Shown here: positions 1 to 12,600 of the stretch, one piece after another | How positions within the stretch are numbered: position 1 is the stretch's first letter | Layout of the letters: each line of letters opens with the position of its first letter | Assembly (NCBI RefSeq): GCF_019175385.1 | Contig: NC_083338.1 | Coordinates: 87,689,777-87,753,776, forward strand | Length of the DNA: 64,000 nucleotides | Direction of reading: 5' to 3' | Source: Lycium barbarum | Taxonomy: Eukaryota > Streptophyta > Magnoliopsida > Solanales > Solanaceae | The notes under the pieces: model-generated | Database searches by the model: none | Told to the model about the DNA's origin: nothing | Seen by the model: the letters and a program-made list of their open reading frames with translations, nothing else | Made by a program: the position numbers and the translations under genes

Positions 1-531
1 ATGCCATGCAAATGAGGTGTACACATGTACTCCGGACGGAAATATCGACGTCTCGGTAGCACAACCTAGTGTAACTCGCGAAGTCTAAGTGCCACCCATC
101 CCGGATCTTTGCCCAACAGACAGAGGGAACTCTGGCTAATTGCTCAGAGGGAGAGTCTCATCGGCACCAACCTGGGGAACCCGCGGAGTCCATGCACTAA
201 CAATGATTCCGGGATATCATCAGAATCGGCCATGCAACAATGATGCCGGAATAGGTCATCGGCCATCGGCCATCTCATAGTCACTCAAGTAAAAGAGTCT
301 GTCAAATATCAGTTTCACACAATCAACGATTCCAAAATTGAACCTCGGACATCGGCTTTCTCACAATCACTCAAGTAAAAGAGTTCATCAAAATATCAGT
401 TTCATATAATCATGGATTCTGGAATGGATCTCCGGACATCGGCCTTTTCACAATGACTCAAGTAAAGAGTTTATAAAATATCAGTTCTGCTCAATCTACG
501 ATACCGGATCATCAACCAGTATCGGCCATGC
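1..531 (-). repeat. LTR-like repeat M, left part
   Basis: No gene is visible here. The sequence is rich in CGGCC/ATCGG words and is cut at 531 by the insertion of solo LTR E; it should continue at 15974. Orientation is guessed from the right part, which reads like the leader side of a minus-strand LTR. The element itself is not identified. Confidence 0.4.
273..531. repeat. Three-copy tandem repeat, about 88 bp unit
   Basis: Three diverged units start near 273, 359 and 447. Each carries CACTCAAGTAAAAGAGT or a variant, then ATATCAGTTTC, then CGGACATCGGC. Short internal arrays like this are common inside the LTRs of this window. Confidence 0.6.
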
Positions 532-805
532 TGTCACGACCCGACTAGGGACCGCGACGGGTACCCGGGGCTAACCACCGAGCACCGCTCGTTCTATTTC
601 TCGTCTTACTCACTTACTGCTATTTTATCAAATTTATACTCATTTCATAAGAAAATCATTTTCCAATTGAGAACATAAATTCTTTTGTATACATAAGCCT
701 CTCGGCTATCAAAATGATAATATACATATATACAATAGTAATCTCGTGAGACCATGTAACCCACACTGCGTATCTATGAGCCTCTACTAGAGTACTAGAC
801 ATATG

Positions 806-824
806 GACGGGACAAGACCCCGTC
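806..824 (-). other. LTR stem-loop HP4 in E
   Basis: GACGGG and CCCGTC form a perfect 6-bp stem around a 7-nt loop. See the HP4 finding. Confidence 0.6.
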
Positions 825-942
825 GTGCCCAAAATATACATGTACACAAAATAATAACCATAAGCACCTCCGGAACAATGGAGTGCTCTCAAATCAGCTG
901 ACAGCTACTACGAATCTGGGTCAAGCTCGCCTCTCTGTCTAC

Positions 943-1000
943 CTGTGGGCATGAACACAGCGTCCAAAGAAAACGGACGTCAGTACGAACATGGTACTGA
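943..1000 (-). other. LTR triple stem-loop module, copy in E
   Basis: In LTR sense: HP1 TCAGTAC/GTACTGA, HP2 CGTCC/GGACG, HP3 CTGTG/CACAG. HP3 differs from the usual CTGCG/CGCAG by a paired C-G to T-A change. Confidence 0.7.
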
Positions 1001-2045
1001 GTATGTAACACAGGAATGAAATAAACATAAAAGAAGGATCATGAGCCATAAGAGAAAGATATAACCTGCATGAGTGCCATAGGAAAATACATTTCGTACA
1101 TCTATCATATTTTACATAATCATGGTACATATGTCATCACATCACATATATCATCACATCGTAATCCTCATCGTTAACCCGCGTCCGGGTAACCATCATA
1201 TGCCGCCCACTAGTGGTGATTATGCCCGACCCTCTCGGCTCGGTGTAAACATAGCAGTCTGCCTTAGCGGTGACATGCCCGGCCATTGAGGCACGGTGGA
1301 ATCATAGCAGCCCGCCTTAGCGGTGACATGCTCGGCCATTTAGGCGCGGTGGAATCGTATCGTCATATAGTCAATCATAACCCATCATTATTACACATCT
1401 CATGAACATATCATAATCTTATCATAGCTTGATATTTTCATACATAACATAGGCATATTATAAGCTAGCATTATTGATCATCTTATAGACATATCATGAC
1501 TTAGCATCATTTCACATTTATCATTAGGAGCATACATTAGGCTTTGAAGGCGACTATGGCTATGTCGGGGTGACGTAAGGTCGTGAACCCCCGATTATAT
1601 TATGAACATTTATGAGTATTCTGGCTCACCTTGAAGGAAATAGTATATAAGGTGAGTGTTAACAATAATGACATCATTCACTGTCACACCCTAATCTTAC
1701 TAGGGTGTGATGGGCACCCGACCACACATACTCGCTTGGACTCCTAACTCAAATAAAATGAAATGCATGATAAGAGCTTTCAGAAATATTATTTTTCGTT
1801 GTTCTCAAATCAAACAAAATCTTTAATCATATGGAATCTGTAACATAATATATAAAGACACATCGGCTGGTGAAGCCGCTTACAAGACTGACATACTATA
1901 CCCACGACTCTGTCTGCAAAGTCTCTAACATCAATCAAAAATCATAACATATAAACTCCGACTCGGCAACACTCCAGAAGGAAGTGGAGCTCGCCAATCC
2001 CGCTGGAACACCTTCTAGCAAAGTCTTCTACTCATCTGGGTGTAC

Positions 2046-2103
2046 CTGCGCAGCATGAAACGCAGCCCCCGAAGAAAGGGGGTCAGTACAGAATATGTAC
2101 TGA
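2046..2103 (-). other. LTR triple stem-loop module, copy in C 3' LTR
   Basis: HP1 TCAGTAC/GTACTGA, HP2 CCCCC/GGGGG, HP3 CTGCG/CGCAG in LTR sense. Confidence 0.7.
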
Positions 2104-2225
2104 GTATGTAAGGCAGGAATCACAGTAAAAGGATCATAACTGATATAAAGAGTACAGAAGCATGTACAATGTCCAGAATACCAAAGCCCTTGCCTTCAAA
2201 ACATAAATCATGCATATCATTATCA

Positions 2226-2560
2226 CATACCGTACCCGGCCCGTTATGGGACTCGGTGGATGAAATCATGCGTGTAAACATCATATATCATGTACATACC
2301 GTACCCGGCCCATTAAGGGACTCGGTGGATAAATCATGTCATCATTCTTTCATATCATCATGCATGCATATACATATACATACTGTACCCGGCCCTCTAG
2401 TGAGGGACTCGGTGAATGAAGTCATATCATACCCGGCCCTCTAGTGAGGGACTCGGTAAGTGAACCATGTGCACATATACCGTACCCGGCCCATCATGGG
2501 ACTCGGTGTCATAATCATATCATCATATACATATACCGTACCCGGCCCTCTAATGAGGGA
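2226..2560. repeat. Tandem CCCGGCCC...GGGACTCGGT array, C 3' LTR
   Basis: About six irregularly spaced units, each reading TACCCGGCCC, a short variable centre and GGGACTCGGT. Some centres form a small CCCTC/GAGGG stem. The same array recurs in the partner LTR. Confidence 0.75.
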
Positions 2561-3318
2561 CTCGGTGAACAATGCAGTGGAGTGCGCACGATAACATATC
2601 CTGGCCCGGGACTCAGTGAAAGGCATATTGAGGCGTGCACGAGCAGAGTAGTGAGAAACTATATGCATATAAAACAAATTTTAAGACTCGCTGGATAAGT
2701 ATATAAATCGACTCTTGAGGATCATAAACACGTTTCAAGTTAATCCGGTTTAGTATGAGAAAGTTATGGACACTTTTACCACAGAACCTCTACGAACGTT
2801 TCAGAAGCTATTTTTGGAAAATCCAAGCAATAGTCATATCAAGTACCCTTTTGAAGATCACTGTGGATTATATCAAAATAGAACTCTGGAATCATATGTA
2901 CTATCAAAATATATCAAAAACTCAATGGAATAATCAAACATGCTATCATTTGAAAATCAAGACATTAGTCATATCCAATATTCTCTCGAATGCCATTCGG
3001 AAACATATCAAATAGAACTTCGGACATCATAGATACGCATCAAAACCATATGAAATAGCTTATGGAAATCAAGAACGTTAGCCATCCTAGTGGCTCTAAG
3101 AATAGGAGTTTCCTTGAAATCATACATATACTTTGTCTGTATGTTTCACACATATCATACCAGAAGAAAGAAAGGGTAAGCCTTACATACCTGTTCCACG
3201 TCCTATTAGCTACGCTTATTTGTCCAAGCTCGCTAGTCTACATTCAAGAGAATTTACATAATCATTAGACTTGTCGTCATACACTTGTCTTAATCTTTCA
3301 AATAAATTCACGTATAAT

Positions 3319-3336
3319 CTGCCGAAATTTCGGCAG
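3319..3336. promoter_or_regulatory. 18-bp perfect palindrome, C 3' LTR
   Basis: CTGCCGAAATTTCGGCAG is a perfect inverted repeat. The same or a near-identical motif recurs in the A, D, H-neighbouring, F and I LTRs, usually next to a GGGGAAATG-like block. No function is known to me. Confidence 0.55.
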
Positions 3337-4586
3337 CATTTCCCCTGTAAATACAGCCATCCCCGAGAATCTAACTCGGCCAAATTATCAATCAACAATC
3401 CGAGAATTCAACTCGGCCAATTTATCAATAACAATCCGAAATCTTCCAAACTTAATAAGGACAACAACAACACATTCCTTTCTTCCAAATTCATGAACTA
3501 CACCAACAATCTACACATTAACAACTTCATTAATCAATACAAAATGCATTCTAATATTAGTAACTCCTTTTACATAATTCGATGACATTTTACTTATATT
3601 CACTTCAATCACAACAACCCAATTTACAATCTTCCAAACACATCTCTCGCTTCCAAATTCATGAATTATATTTACAACCTACACATTAGTAATATCATTC
3701 ATACAAATATAAGAAACCATACTAATGTCATATTAACTTCTTCAACAATCCCACAATGATTCCAACTTCATTTCAAGCCATCAAACCTTCATTTTTATTA
3801 TGGAATTCACAACAACAACAATCAAACTACTAAATAAAATCAATTCATCTTATCTTACCAACACACCCTTATTCGGCCATATCCAACATACATATATTTC
3901 ATGAATTTCATCCATTTCTACATACTACAACACTCACAAATCATCCATGATGCATGAAAGAGAGGATTAAACCTTACCTTTCTCCACTTATCTTCTCACT
4001 CGGCTAGGGTGGTGAATTGCACCAATGAATGCTTTGTTTGCTCCAAAAACTACTCCACGTTAATAAGAGCCTTCCAATTGGTTGAAATACTAGAAGAAAA
4101 TATTTTTCTCTTGATCAACTTCCATGGCTCATGTTCGGCTATCCATGGCCGAATGGTCCTCCAATTTTTTCCCTTGAGGTTTCTTGAACCTGTGAGGGAA
4201 AATTATGTCTTATTATGTAAGAAATTGTCCATATATATAATTAGCCTCATCAAATAGAATGTGGACACATGCCCCTTCTCCCTTTTTCTTGAAGTTTCTT
4301 AAAATAAAACAAAGATGACTAATTATCTTATTTTGTCATCACTTTTCCATATATGTATATACATACATAGTCCCTCCAAATACCAAATGAACATATGCCA
4401 CACGACCACTTGTGGCTTCATGACCATATTTTTTTTTCAATTTTTCCCTTTTTACTCTTAGCCTTTCTCAACATTTCCACACTAATAAACAACTTGTATA
4501 TTAAAATAACTTTGGAAAATAATCTTGCCCTTAAATTACCACGACTATCTTGAAACATCCGAATGTGCAAAATACGGGATATAACA

Positions 4587-4601
4587 TCCTCCCCCCCTTT
4601 A
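4587..4601 (-). other. Element C polypurine tract
   Basis: A C-rich run directly abuts the LTR; read on the minus strand it is TAAAGGGGGGGAGGA followed by the LTR start TGTTATATCCC. This is the standard plus-strand priming position. Confidence 0.8.
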
Positions 4602-4602
4602 G

Positions 4603-4622
4603 AACATTCGTCTTCAAATGTT
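4603..4622 (-). other. Pre-polypurine-tract stem-loop, element C
   Basis: AACATTCG, a 4-nt loop and CAAATGTT form an inverted repeat with one mismatch immediately next to the polypurine tract. Equivalent structures occur in R1, B and D. Confidence 0.55.
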
Positions 4623-4719
4623 CAACTGGTTTTGTGGGGTCTTATAACGCTTCGGGGGGAACCTCTTTTATAGTTATCACATACGGTTCATCTATCAATC
4701 GTCATAAACAATTTAGGAG

Positions 4720-4875
4720 TTCAAATTACCTGTAGATATCGGAAACAAGTGAGGGTACTTCTTTTTCATCTCTTCCTCAGCTTCGCAGGTTATCTCCTCT
4801 CTGTTATTGTTCCGCCACAATACCTTAACAGAAGCCACATCTTTGGTACGCAATCTTCACTTTGACGATCCAGTG
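4720..4875 (-). pseudogene. pol (fragment): Remnant of integrase C-terminus/chromodomain-like tail (element C)
   Basis: Minus-strand translation gives a piece with VASVKVLWRN followed by an EAEEEMKKKYPHLF-type ending. This aligns with the last residues of the R1 and B integrases in the same window (VLWR, then EAEE, then YPxLF). Upstream the frame shifts and the similarity fades within about 100 bp, so it is only the extreme end of pol. It lies next to the 3' untranslated region and polypurine tract, where the end of pol belongs. It shows that element C descends from an autonomous gag-pol element. It cannot be functional. Confidence 0.75.
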
Positions 4876-6652
4876 TGGCTATAGGCTACTCCTTTATCCT
4901 CATGTCTGCCTCATGGCACACTTATTGCCAATTCGTTTCTACTTCTTTCAGGTATCCTTCTGATGTGCCGATATGTTCTGACCTCTAGCCCCGGGCTAAT
5001 AAATTTTTCCTCCTCTGGAGCCTGAAAATGTTACGATTCCTTCTAAGTCTAATATAATATGTTCTCCCCCCTTTTTAAGGGGCTCCTTATACGCCAACAG
5101 TCCTCGAGTATCCTTGTCTACGATAATTACCTACCGCCCTTCACTTTCTTCTTAAGGCCGGGTTCCGTCATCGTATAGTCTGGCCTATCTATCTTCTTGG
5201 TACTTACACTCTCATATTTAACTATAATACTTATAAGGGTATCCAATTCCGATGCCTTCTTTTTTGTCTTTTCGTACCTCTGTCTTTTGTAACTAACGGT
5301 GTCCTGGACTCACTAGTTCATGGGGACGTCGAGACTCACTATGTCCTTTTTATGAAGTCTTCGATTATACCTTACTCCTCGTCTTCCTTTCAACTCTGTG
5401 CATAACATATCGAAAACTTCTTACCATAAGTTTTTCTTTTATTGTCTGTCTATATCATCATTTCCATACCATTCCATCCACTATTAGTCCTTTCACTCAT
5501 TTAGCTCACTTACTTGTAATTCCTCTTAACTACGCATTTGCGTTGCAGCTGTGCGTCCATATTTTTCGAGCGTCCCACTACTTTTTCCCTTAGTATAGAA
5601 TCCTTACAGTTTACACCCTCTCTATCCTCGCTCCTCGAACCTTTAACCATATTTATGATGTTATGACCGGGCGGTCTCCCCCGTACGTTCCTTGCATTTC
5701 ATTCCATTTCCTCCAAGATCAAATCTCTCAGACCTCACATGAATTCTCATTCCATACCATTAATTTCCCAATCACAGTGTCGACCCATCATCCTTGTTCT
5801 TTCCTTGATGCGTAATTGGGTTCTGACCGCTAACTCGTTAAGATATCCTTCTTACTCTTATGGTTAAAGATTTCTAACTATCGTGCTCCTAATGCTCTCC
5901 TCTTCCTTCGACCAACCCATTAGTATACTTTTCCTACTTTCATCCTTAACCTTCCTTAGGTTCCTTCCTCCTTGAACACCTTTCTTCTCTTGTTATTTGT
6001 GGCTTCGGCTCTGAAGTTCGCGAAATTTTACTTTAAATGCGCAATTCCGTTTCATTTCTAAGTCATCCTTTCAGGAAAGCCCTTCCATGTCCGAGGCAAC
6101 CACATTAATATGGTTGCACATTTATCCCTTTACATTCCTTTCAACGGCCTAAATCTCTTTACATTGTCGCAAGGCCTAAGCATTCTTTCTCTTACCTCAC
6201 GTTCCTTGTCGTGGTCACTATTATTTAGCCCTACTTATTTAAATCGGTTCCCGAACCTCACACATTCCTCTTTTGTTCCATATTACCGTACTTTATCCTC
6301 TCCACGTACCTACCTTTGAATCTTTTACCCAAGTAGCCTCGTGCTTTGCCGGTAGTTTTTCTTGGGGCTTCATTCACTCATGTTTCTTACCTTTCACCTT
6401 TTTCCGACATTTTGATCTCCTTGCCTTCCGTTTACTCACTCTCTTTCTTTTTCAAATATCGTTGTATTAGAATTTTCCAATCTTAACCTGTAGTGAGAAT
6501 AATAGCAGCTTACCTTGTGACACTTGTACCATTTATTTTTGTTACCTCTGAAACTTCGATACCCTTGCTCGATTGATGCCTTCCATATCGTAACACCGGT
6601 TGCTAGGACACACATGCCCACCGATACAATCACATGTGGGATATTATACGCG

Positions 6653-6722
<70 letters not shown>

Positions 6723-7760
6723 CTATCAACTAGCCCACAAAATATTTCCAAACGCTATTCAAGCCTATCCTAATTCTAGAGCTGTGATGCACTTTCTATC
6801 TCTTCACCAGTCTAGTGTGCCTCGTCCTACGCGACCTCTTTTGGTCTCCAACCATCCCATATACCCTAGTTTCCCCTTAGGATACTCTAGCTTCTCATTT
6901 TTCTCTTATGTATAAATCTATAGGATTCCTTGTGCACTTCCCAAGGGGTCACTCATCCTAATTTTTCTCTCACCTTAGCACGCTTAACCTCGAAACTCTG
7001 ATAAAATTCGGTGTGTTAACACTGGTATAATCGCATCCACCTCACCGCACGACCTTCATTACATGATCTAGAGAAAGTCGAAGTCTTACAGATTCCAAGA
7101 CATTCTCGTAACACGTCTTTCTCCTTTACAATTACTATTTTACCCTTTTCAATCCTCAATATTCACCTTTCACTTATGTGTATAACTACCTTTCGTCCTA
7201 GATTCCCAGATTCCCAACGGTAGTGAACACACTTTCATCGCCGTTACCTATGAATACTCGACTATCCATCTCTTTGGACTTCCGCTCGCCACTCTTATAT
7301 AATAATCTACAGCGAAATTGATTATCGACTTTCCCTGAATCTCCCAACAGACCTTGCTCCTACTAAACCTCGAATGTTATCCATTTTAATCCTTCGAAAT
7401 GCTAATCGTCTTTCTCGCTATTATCCTTCATGCCATACCAAGTCCATAACCCTTCTGAAACAACGCATCCCACTTATTGTTTATTTACGATATCTCCTTT
7501 CCACGCTTCTTCCTGTCAGGTGTACCTAACTAAATGACCTGATTTTGGACAATTCTGGCAGAATCTCCTTTACAATTCTCACTATTCAGAATCTACACGC
7601 AGCAAATACCAGCAATGCCTCACAGAGCATACAGTTATACGACACATTCCAGCCACCCAGAGCTTCCAATTCCAGATAAAGGAACAAAAATGCCAAAACT
7701 TACCTCCGTGGCTCCCCATATCATCACTTACCTTCTTCCGTCGATGCTGCGCCTCTGCTA
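4876..7760 (-). mobile_element. Non-coding interior of element C, pyrimidine-rich on plus strand
   Basis: This stretch of nearly 3 kb has strong strand asymmetry: C+T rich on the plus strand, so A+G rich in element sense. All reading frames are short. I see no gag, protease or reverse transcriptase motif. A long purine-rich non-coding interior also occurs in element D; whether the two are homologous needs an alignment. Confidence 0.7.
6656..6718. repeat. (TA)n microsatellite
   Basis: About 31 TA units inside element C. Open frames across it are artefacts of the repeat. Confidence 0.95.
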
Positions 7761-7946
7761 AGATCAAAGGTTAGTGCCAGGAATCTCATTTCCTATGACT
7801 TGGCTCTATCGCACGATCTAAGACAGAAAGAAGGTCAACAATCCCTAGATGCCCTGCAGCCTCCTGTTTATAAATGTGGTCGGCTTCACACCCATAAACA
7901 GGACTCTACTGGCCACGACTTTGCAGACAACCCCTAGGACAACCTG

Positions 7947-7960
7947 CTCTGATACCACTT
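7947..7960 (-). other. Element C primer-binding site
   Basis: Reads TGGTATCAGAGCAGG in element sense, complementary to the 3' end of plant initiator tRNA-Met, a few bases from the LTR end at 7961. It sets the element's direction. Confidence 0.85.
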
Positions 7961-8363
7961 TGTAAGACCCTAATCTTACTAGGGTGTGATGGGCACCCGA
8001 CCCCACATTCGGAGCCAAACGAACCCGCTGACTCTTATTACACACATACTCGCTTGGACTCCTAACTCAAATAAAATGAAATGCATGATAAGAGCTTTCA
8101 GAATTATTCTTTTTTGTTGTTCTCAAATCAAACAAAATCTGTAATCATATGGAATCTGTAACATAATATATAAAGACACATCGGCTGGTGAAGCCGCTTA
8201 CAAGACTGACATACTATACCCACGACTCTATCTGCAAAGTCTCTAACATCAATCAGAAATCATAACATATAAACTCCGACTCGGCAACACTCCAGAAGGA
8301 AGTGGAGCTCGCCAATCCCGCTGGAACACCTTCTAGCAAAGTCTTCTACTCATCTGGGTGTAC

Positions 8364-8421
8364 CTGCGCAGCATGAAACGCAGCCCCCGAAGAAAGGGGG
8401 TCAGTACGGAATATGTACTGA
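8364..8421 (-). other. LTR triple stem-loop module, copy in C 5' LTR
   Basis: Same stems as the partner LTR copy: TCAGTAC/GTACTGA (one pair altered), CCCCC/GGGGG, CTGCG/CGCAG. Confidence 0.7.
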
Positions 8422-8545
8422 GTATGTAAGGCAGGAATCACAGTAAAAGGATCATAACTGATATAAGGAGTACATAAGCATGTACAATGTCCAGAATACC
8501 AAAGCCCTTGCCTTCAAAACATAAATCATGCATATCATTATCACA

Positions 8546-8910
8546 TACCGTACTCGGCCCGTTATGGGACTCGGTGGATGAAATCATGCGTGTGAACATC
8601 ATATATCATGTACATACCGTATCCGGCCCATTAAGGGACTCGATGGATAAATCATGTCATCATGCTTTCATATCATCATGCATGCATATACATATACATA
8701 TACATATACATACCGTACCCGGCCCTCTAGTGAGGGACTCGGTGAATGAAGTCATATCGTACCCGGCCCTCTAGTGAGGGACTCGGTAAGTGAAATCATG
8801 TGCACATATACCGTACCCGGCCCATCATGGGACTCGGTGCCATAATCATATCATCATATACATATACTGTACCCGGCCCTCTAATGAGGGACTCGGTGAA
8901 CAATGCAGTG
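8546..8910. repeat. Tandem CCCGGCCC...GGGACTCGGT array, C 5' LTR
   Basis: Matches the array at 2226-2560, with a longer CATATA-type run at 8685-8712. Confidence 0.75.
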
Positions 8911-9650
8911 GAGTGCGCACGATAACATATCCTGGCCCGGGACTCAGTGAAAGGTATATTGAGGCGTGCACGAGCAGAGTAGTGAGAAACTATATACATA
9001 TAAAACAAATTTTAAGACTCGCTGGATAAGTACATAAATCGACTCTTGAGGATCATAAACACGTTTCAAGTCAATCCGGTTTAGTATGAGAAAGTTATGG
9101 ACACTTTTACCACAGAACCTCTACGAACGTTTCAGAAGCTATTTTTGGAAAATCAAAGCAATAGTCATATCAAGTACCGTTTTGAAGATCACTATGGATT
9201 ATATCAAAATAGAACTCTGGAATCATATGTACGTATCAAAATATATCAAAGACTCAATAGAATAATAAAACATGCTATCATTTGAAAATCAAGACATTAG
9301 TCATATCCAATATTCTCTCGAATGCCATTCAGAAACATATCAAATAGAACTTCGGACATCATAGATACGCATCAAAACCATATGAAATAGCTTATGGAAA
9401 TCAAGAACGTTAGCCATCCTAGTGGCTCTAAGAATAGGAGTTTCTTTGAAATCATACATATACTTTGTCTGTTTGTTTCACACAGATCATGCCAGAAGAA
9501 AGAAAGGGTAAGCCTTACATACCTGTTCCACGTCCTATTAGCTACGCTTATTTGTCCAAGCTCGCTAGTCTACATTCACGAGAATTTACATAATCATTAG
9601 ACTTGTCGTCATACACTTGTCTTAATCTTTCAAATAAATTCACTTATAAT

Positions 9651-9668
9651 CTGCCGAAATTTCGGCAG
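9651..9668. promoter_or_regulatory. 18-bp perfect palindrome, C 5' LTR
   Basis: Second copy of the palindrome described at 3319. Confidence 0.55.
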
Positions 9669-12600
9669 CATTTCCCCTGTAAATACAGCCATCCCCGAGA
9701 ATCTAACTCAGCCAAATTATCAATCAACAATCCGAGAATTCAACTCGGCCAATTTATCAACAACAATCCGAAATCTTCCAAACTTAATAAGGACAACAAC
9801 AACACATTCCTTTCTTCTAAATTCATGAACTACACCAACAATCTACACATTAACAACTTCATTAATCAATCCAAAATGCATTCCAATATTAGTAACTCCT
9901 TTTACATAATTCGACGACATTTTACTTATATTCACTTCAATCACAACAACCCAATTTACAATCTTCCAAACACATCTCTCGCTTCCAAATTCATGAATTA
10001 TATTTACAACCTACACATTAGCAATATCATTCATACAAATATAAGAAACCATACTAATGTCATATTAACTTCTTCAACAATCCCACAATGATTCCAACTT
10101 CATTTCAAGCCATCAAACCTTCATTTTTATTATGGAATTCACAACAACAACAATCAAACTACTAAATAAAATCAATTCATCTTATCTTACCAACACACCC
10201 TTATTCGGCCATATCCAACATACATATATTTCATGAATTTCATCCATTTCTACATACTACAACACTCACAAATCATCCATGATGCATGAAAGAGAGGATT
10301 AAACCTTACCTTTCTCCACTTATCTTCTCACTCGGCTAGGGTGGTGAATTGCACCAATGAATGCTTTGTTTGCTCCAACAACTACTCCACGTTAATAAGG
10401 GCCTTCCAATTGGTTGAAATACTAGAAGAAACTATTTTTCTCTTGATCAACTTCCATGGCTCATGTTCGGCTAGCCATGGACGAATGGTCCTCCAATTTT
10501 TTTCCTTGAAGTTTCTTGAACTTGTGAGGGAAGATTATGTCTTATTGTGTAAGCAATTGTCCATATATATAATTAGCCTCATCAAATAGAATGTGGACAC
10601 ATGCCCCTTCTCCCTTTTTCTTGAAGTTTCTTAAAATAAAACAAAGATGCCTAATTATCTTATTTTGTCATCAATTTTCCATATATGTATATACATGCAT
10701 AGTCCCTCCAAATACCAAATGAAAATATGCCACACGACCACTTGTGGCTTCATGACCATATTTTTTTTTGAATTTTTCCCTTTTTACCCTTATCCTTTCT
10801 CAACATTTCCACACTAATAAACAACTTGTATATTAAAATAACTTTGGAAAATAATATTGCCCTTAACTTACCACGACTATCTTGAAACATCCGAATGTGA
10901 AAAATACGGGATATAACATTCACGTTATAGGATCATCATATCATTAACTCTAGAATCTCTATACTTTAACTCATCATCATCATTATCATGCTCGAATGTA
11001 GTTTGGTATATTTACGGACTCATAAACTCCATCATATAGGAAGATCATGGAAAGCTTGAAGGATTCATGCCTTTGAAGGAAGGGATAAGCCTTACATACC
11101 TTTGTCGTTTACTAATCTATCGCTTGCTTGTTCTCCTTTAATGCCCACGTTCTACCTTCAAGAGAATTCGTATTGACATTAGCTAGCAATTATAAGTACG
11201 GACTTAATAACGCTAGAGAAAATTGGGCAGTGTTTCCTTTGTTTATACTACTTTTCCCTTGTTCTATATCAGCCCCCAAACATTCATATCAACATTCACA
11301 ATATCGCACACGACAATTGTTATACCCCGTACATTTATACGACGAATTATCCGCAAGCAAATCGACTCAAGTTAAAGGCGGAATTATTTTCGGATACGAA
11401 ATAGAAATCGTTAATTTTCAATTTTAATTAAAACATAAATTGTGTATAAATTTTATTGGTATAAAGATATTATTGGAGATTAGGGGTAAATTAACTATGA
11501 TTAGATTATTAAGTGGGATTAAAATTTAAATCACTTCATTAATTAATTAAGCTTAAGGGGCCATGTGGGCCCCACCCGAATAAAAACAATAAAAAAATAA
11601 AGGAATCAAAATCTGGAAATTAACAAAACAAGGTGCAAAAGTGAGTCATCAAAAGGGGGAATACGTGTAGCAATATGGGAAATATATATATTTAATTGGA
11701 TGTAGTGCAAATGACCATTTTCAAGTCATTTGTTGGTAGACAAAGCTCAAGAGCAAGAAAAAAAAAGTGCCATGGCTGCTCACGGCTAGATTGGGGTTTT
11801 AAAAAATAAAAATCAGTTTTGTTGCTTAGTAAAAATTCTAAGGAGAAGACAAGGAGATAGAGGTGGAGAAGCAAGAATAAGTATAAAGATTTAAGACACA
11901 AATTGGAGCCAAGTATCCAAGGTAAGAATTGGTTATTTCTTTTACATTTAGAATTAGTTGGATGCATTGTGAATATGTATAAAATGGTGCATGTTGGTAT
12001 TGAATGTTGTTGTTGAAATTTAAAGTTAGCCGTGTGAAGGGCTTATGTGAAGTAATGTTTGAATTTCTTGTACATGTATTAAGGATGGTTTGAATGATGT
12101 AGTGTGTTTGAAAGGAATGAAAATTATGGAATTTTGTATGTGGTTGTGTTGAAGCCGTGTAGGAGTTGATTTAAGGAGTTAATGGACTGTTTTATGTGAT
12201 ACTTTAGTTGTTGATTGTTATGGACATTTTGGTGTATTGTTTGCATTTTAAATATGTGAGTTAAGATGTAAAAGAAATGATATATGTGGAAGTGGGAAAA
12301 ACAGTCCAACCGTGGACTGTTTTATGTAAATGGATGGGATAATTTAGTTTGAATGTTGATTGTTGTTGTCATGGGTTCTAAAATAAGAATGAAGACATCG
12401 ATGGTTAAAAAGTGGAGTTGAAGTCGTTATGGGCTGTTGTAGGAGTTAGTATGTTATTAATATAGTCTCTTGCGGTTATATAGACAATGTTGCTAAACGT
12501 GTTATTGTTGTTTGGTTGGAGTTGGACAATTGCAAGTTGTTGCGATTTTTGTAAACTTGATAGATAAGTGTTGATCACAAGAAATTGTAAATGGTAATGT

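Larger units (their letters stand above)
1682..4586 (-). repeat. Element C 3' LTR
   Basis: It begins TGTCACACCC and ends GATATAACA on the plus strand. It lacks about 43 bp near 1725 that the partner LTR has (around 8005-8047) but is otherwise nearly identical, which suggests a recent insertion. Open frames seen here recur in the partner LTR with changes and resemble no protein I know. Confidence 0.9.
1682..10918 (-). mobile_element. Element C: complete non-autonomous Ty3/gypsy retrotransposon
   Basis: Two near-identical LTRs (1682-4586 and 7961-10918) flank a 3.4 kb interior. The perfect 5-bp duplication TTCAC lies at 1677-1681 and 10919-10923. A primer-binding site sits next to the right LTR and a polypurine tract next to the left LTR, so the element is transcribed on the minus strand. 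The interior codes for nothing intact: only a short integrase/chromodomain tail remains at its 3' end, and there is no gag or reverse transcriptase. It is therefore a LARD-like derivative that would need proteins supplied by another element. It inserted into solo LTR E. Confidence 0.9.
7961..10918 (-). repeat. Element C 5' LTR
   Basis: Partner of 1682-4586, 2958 bp. It starts TGTAAGACCC rather than TGTCACACCC, a small terminal divergence, and ends GATATAACA. It contains the tandem CCCGGCCC array (about 8546-8910) and the palindrome at 9651-9668. A 162-codon open frame at 9603-10091 is shortened by changes in the partner LTR and is not treated as a gene. Confidence 0.9.

Noticed and set aside
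4009..4257. 82-codon frame, repeated at 10341-10589
   Set aside because: Found in both C LTRs, hence LTR sequence on the strand opposite to element transcription; substitutions show no sign of coding selection.
6436..6915. Overlapping frames with long Ile-Tyr runs
   Set aside because: Translation of the (TA)n run.
9603..10091. 162-codon open frame
   Set aside because: Lies inside the C 5' LTR; the partner LTR has a stop at the equivalent place; composition is low-complexity Asn/Ser/Thr; no known domain.
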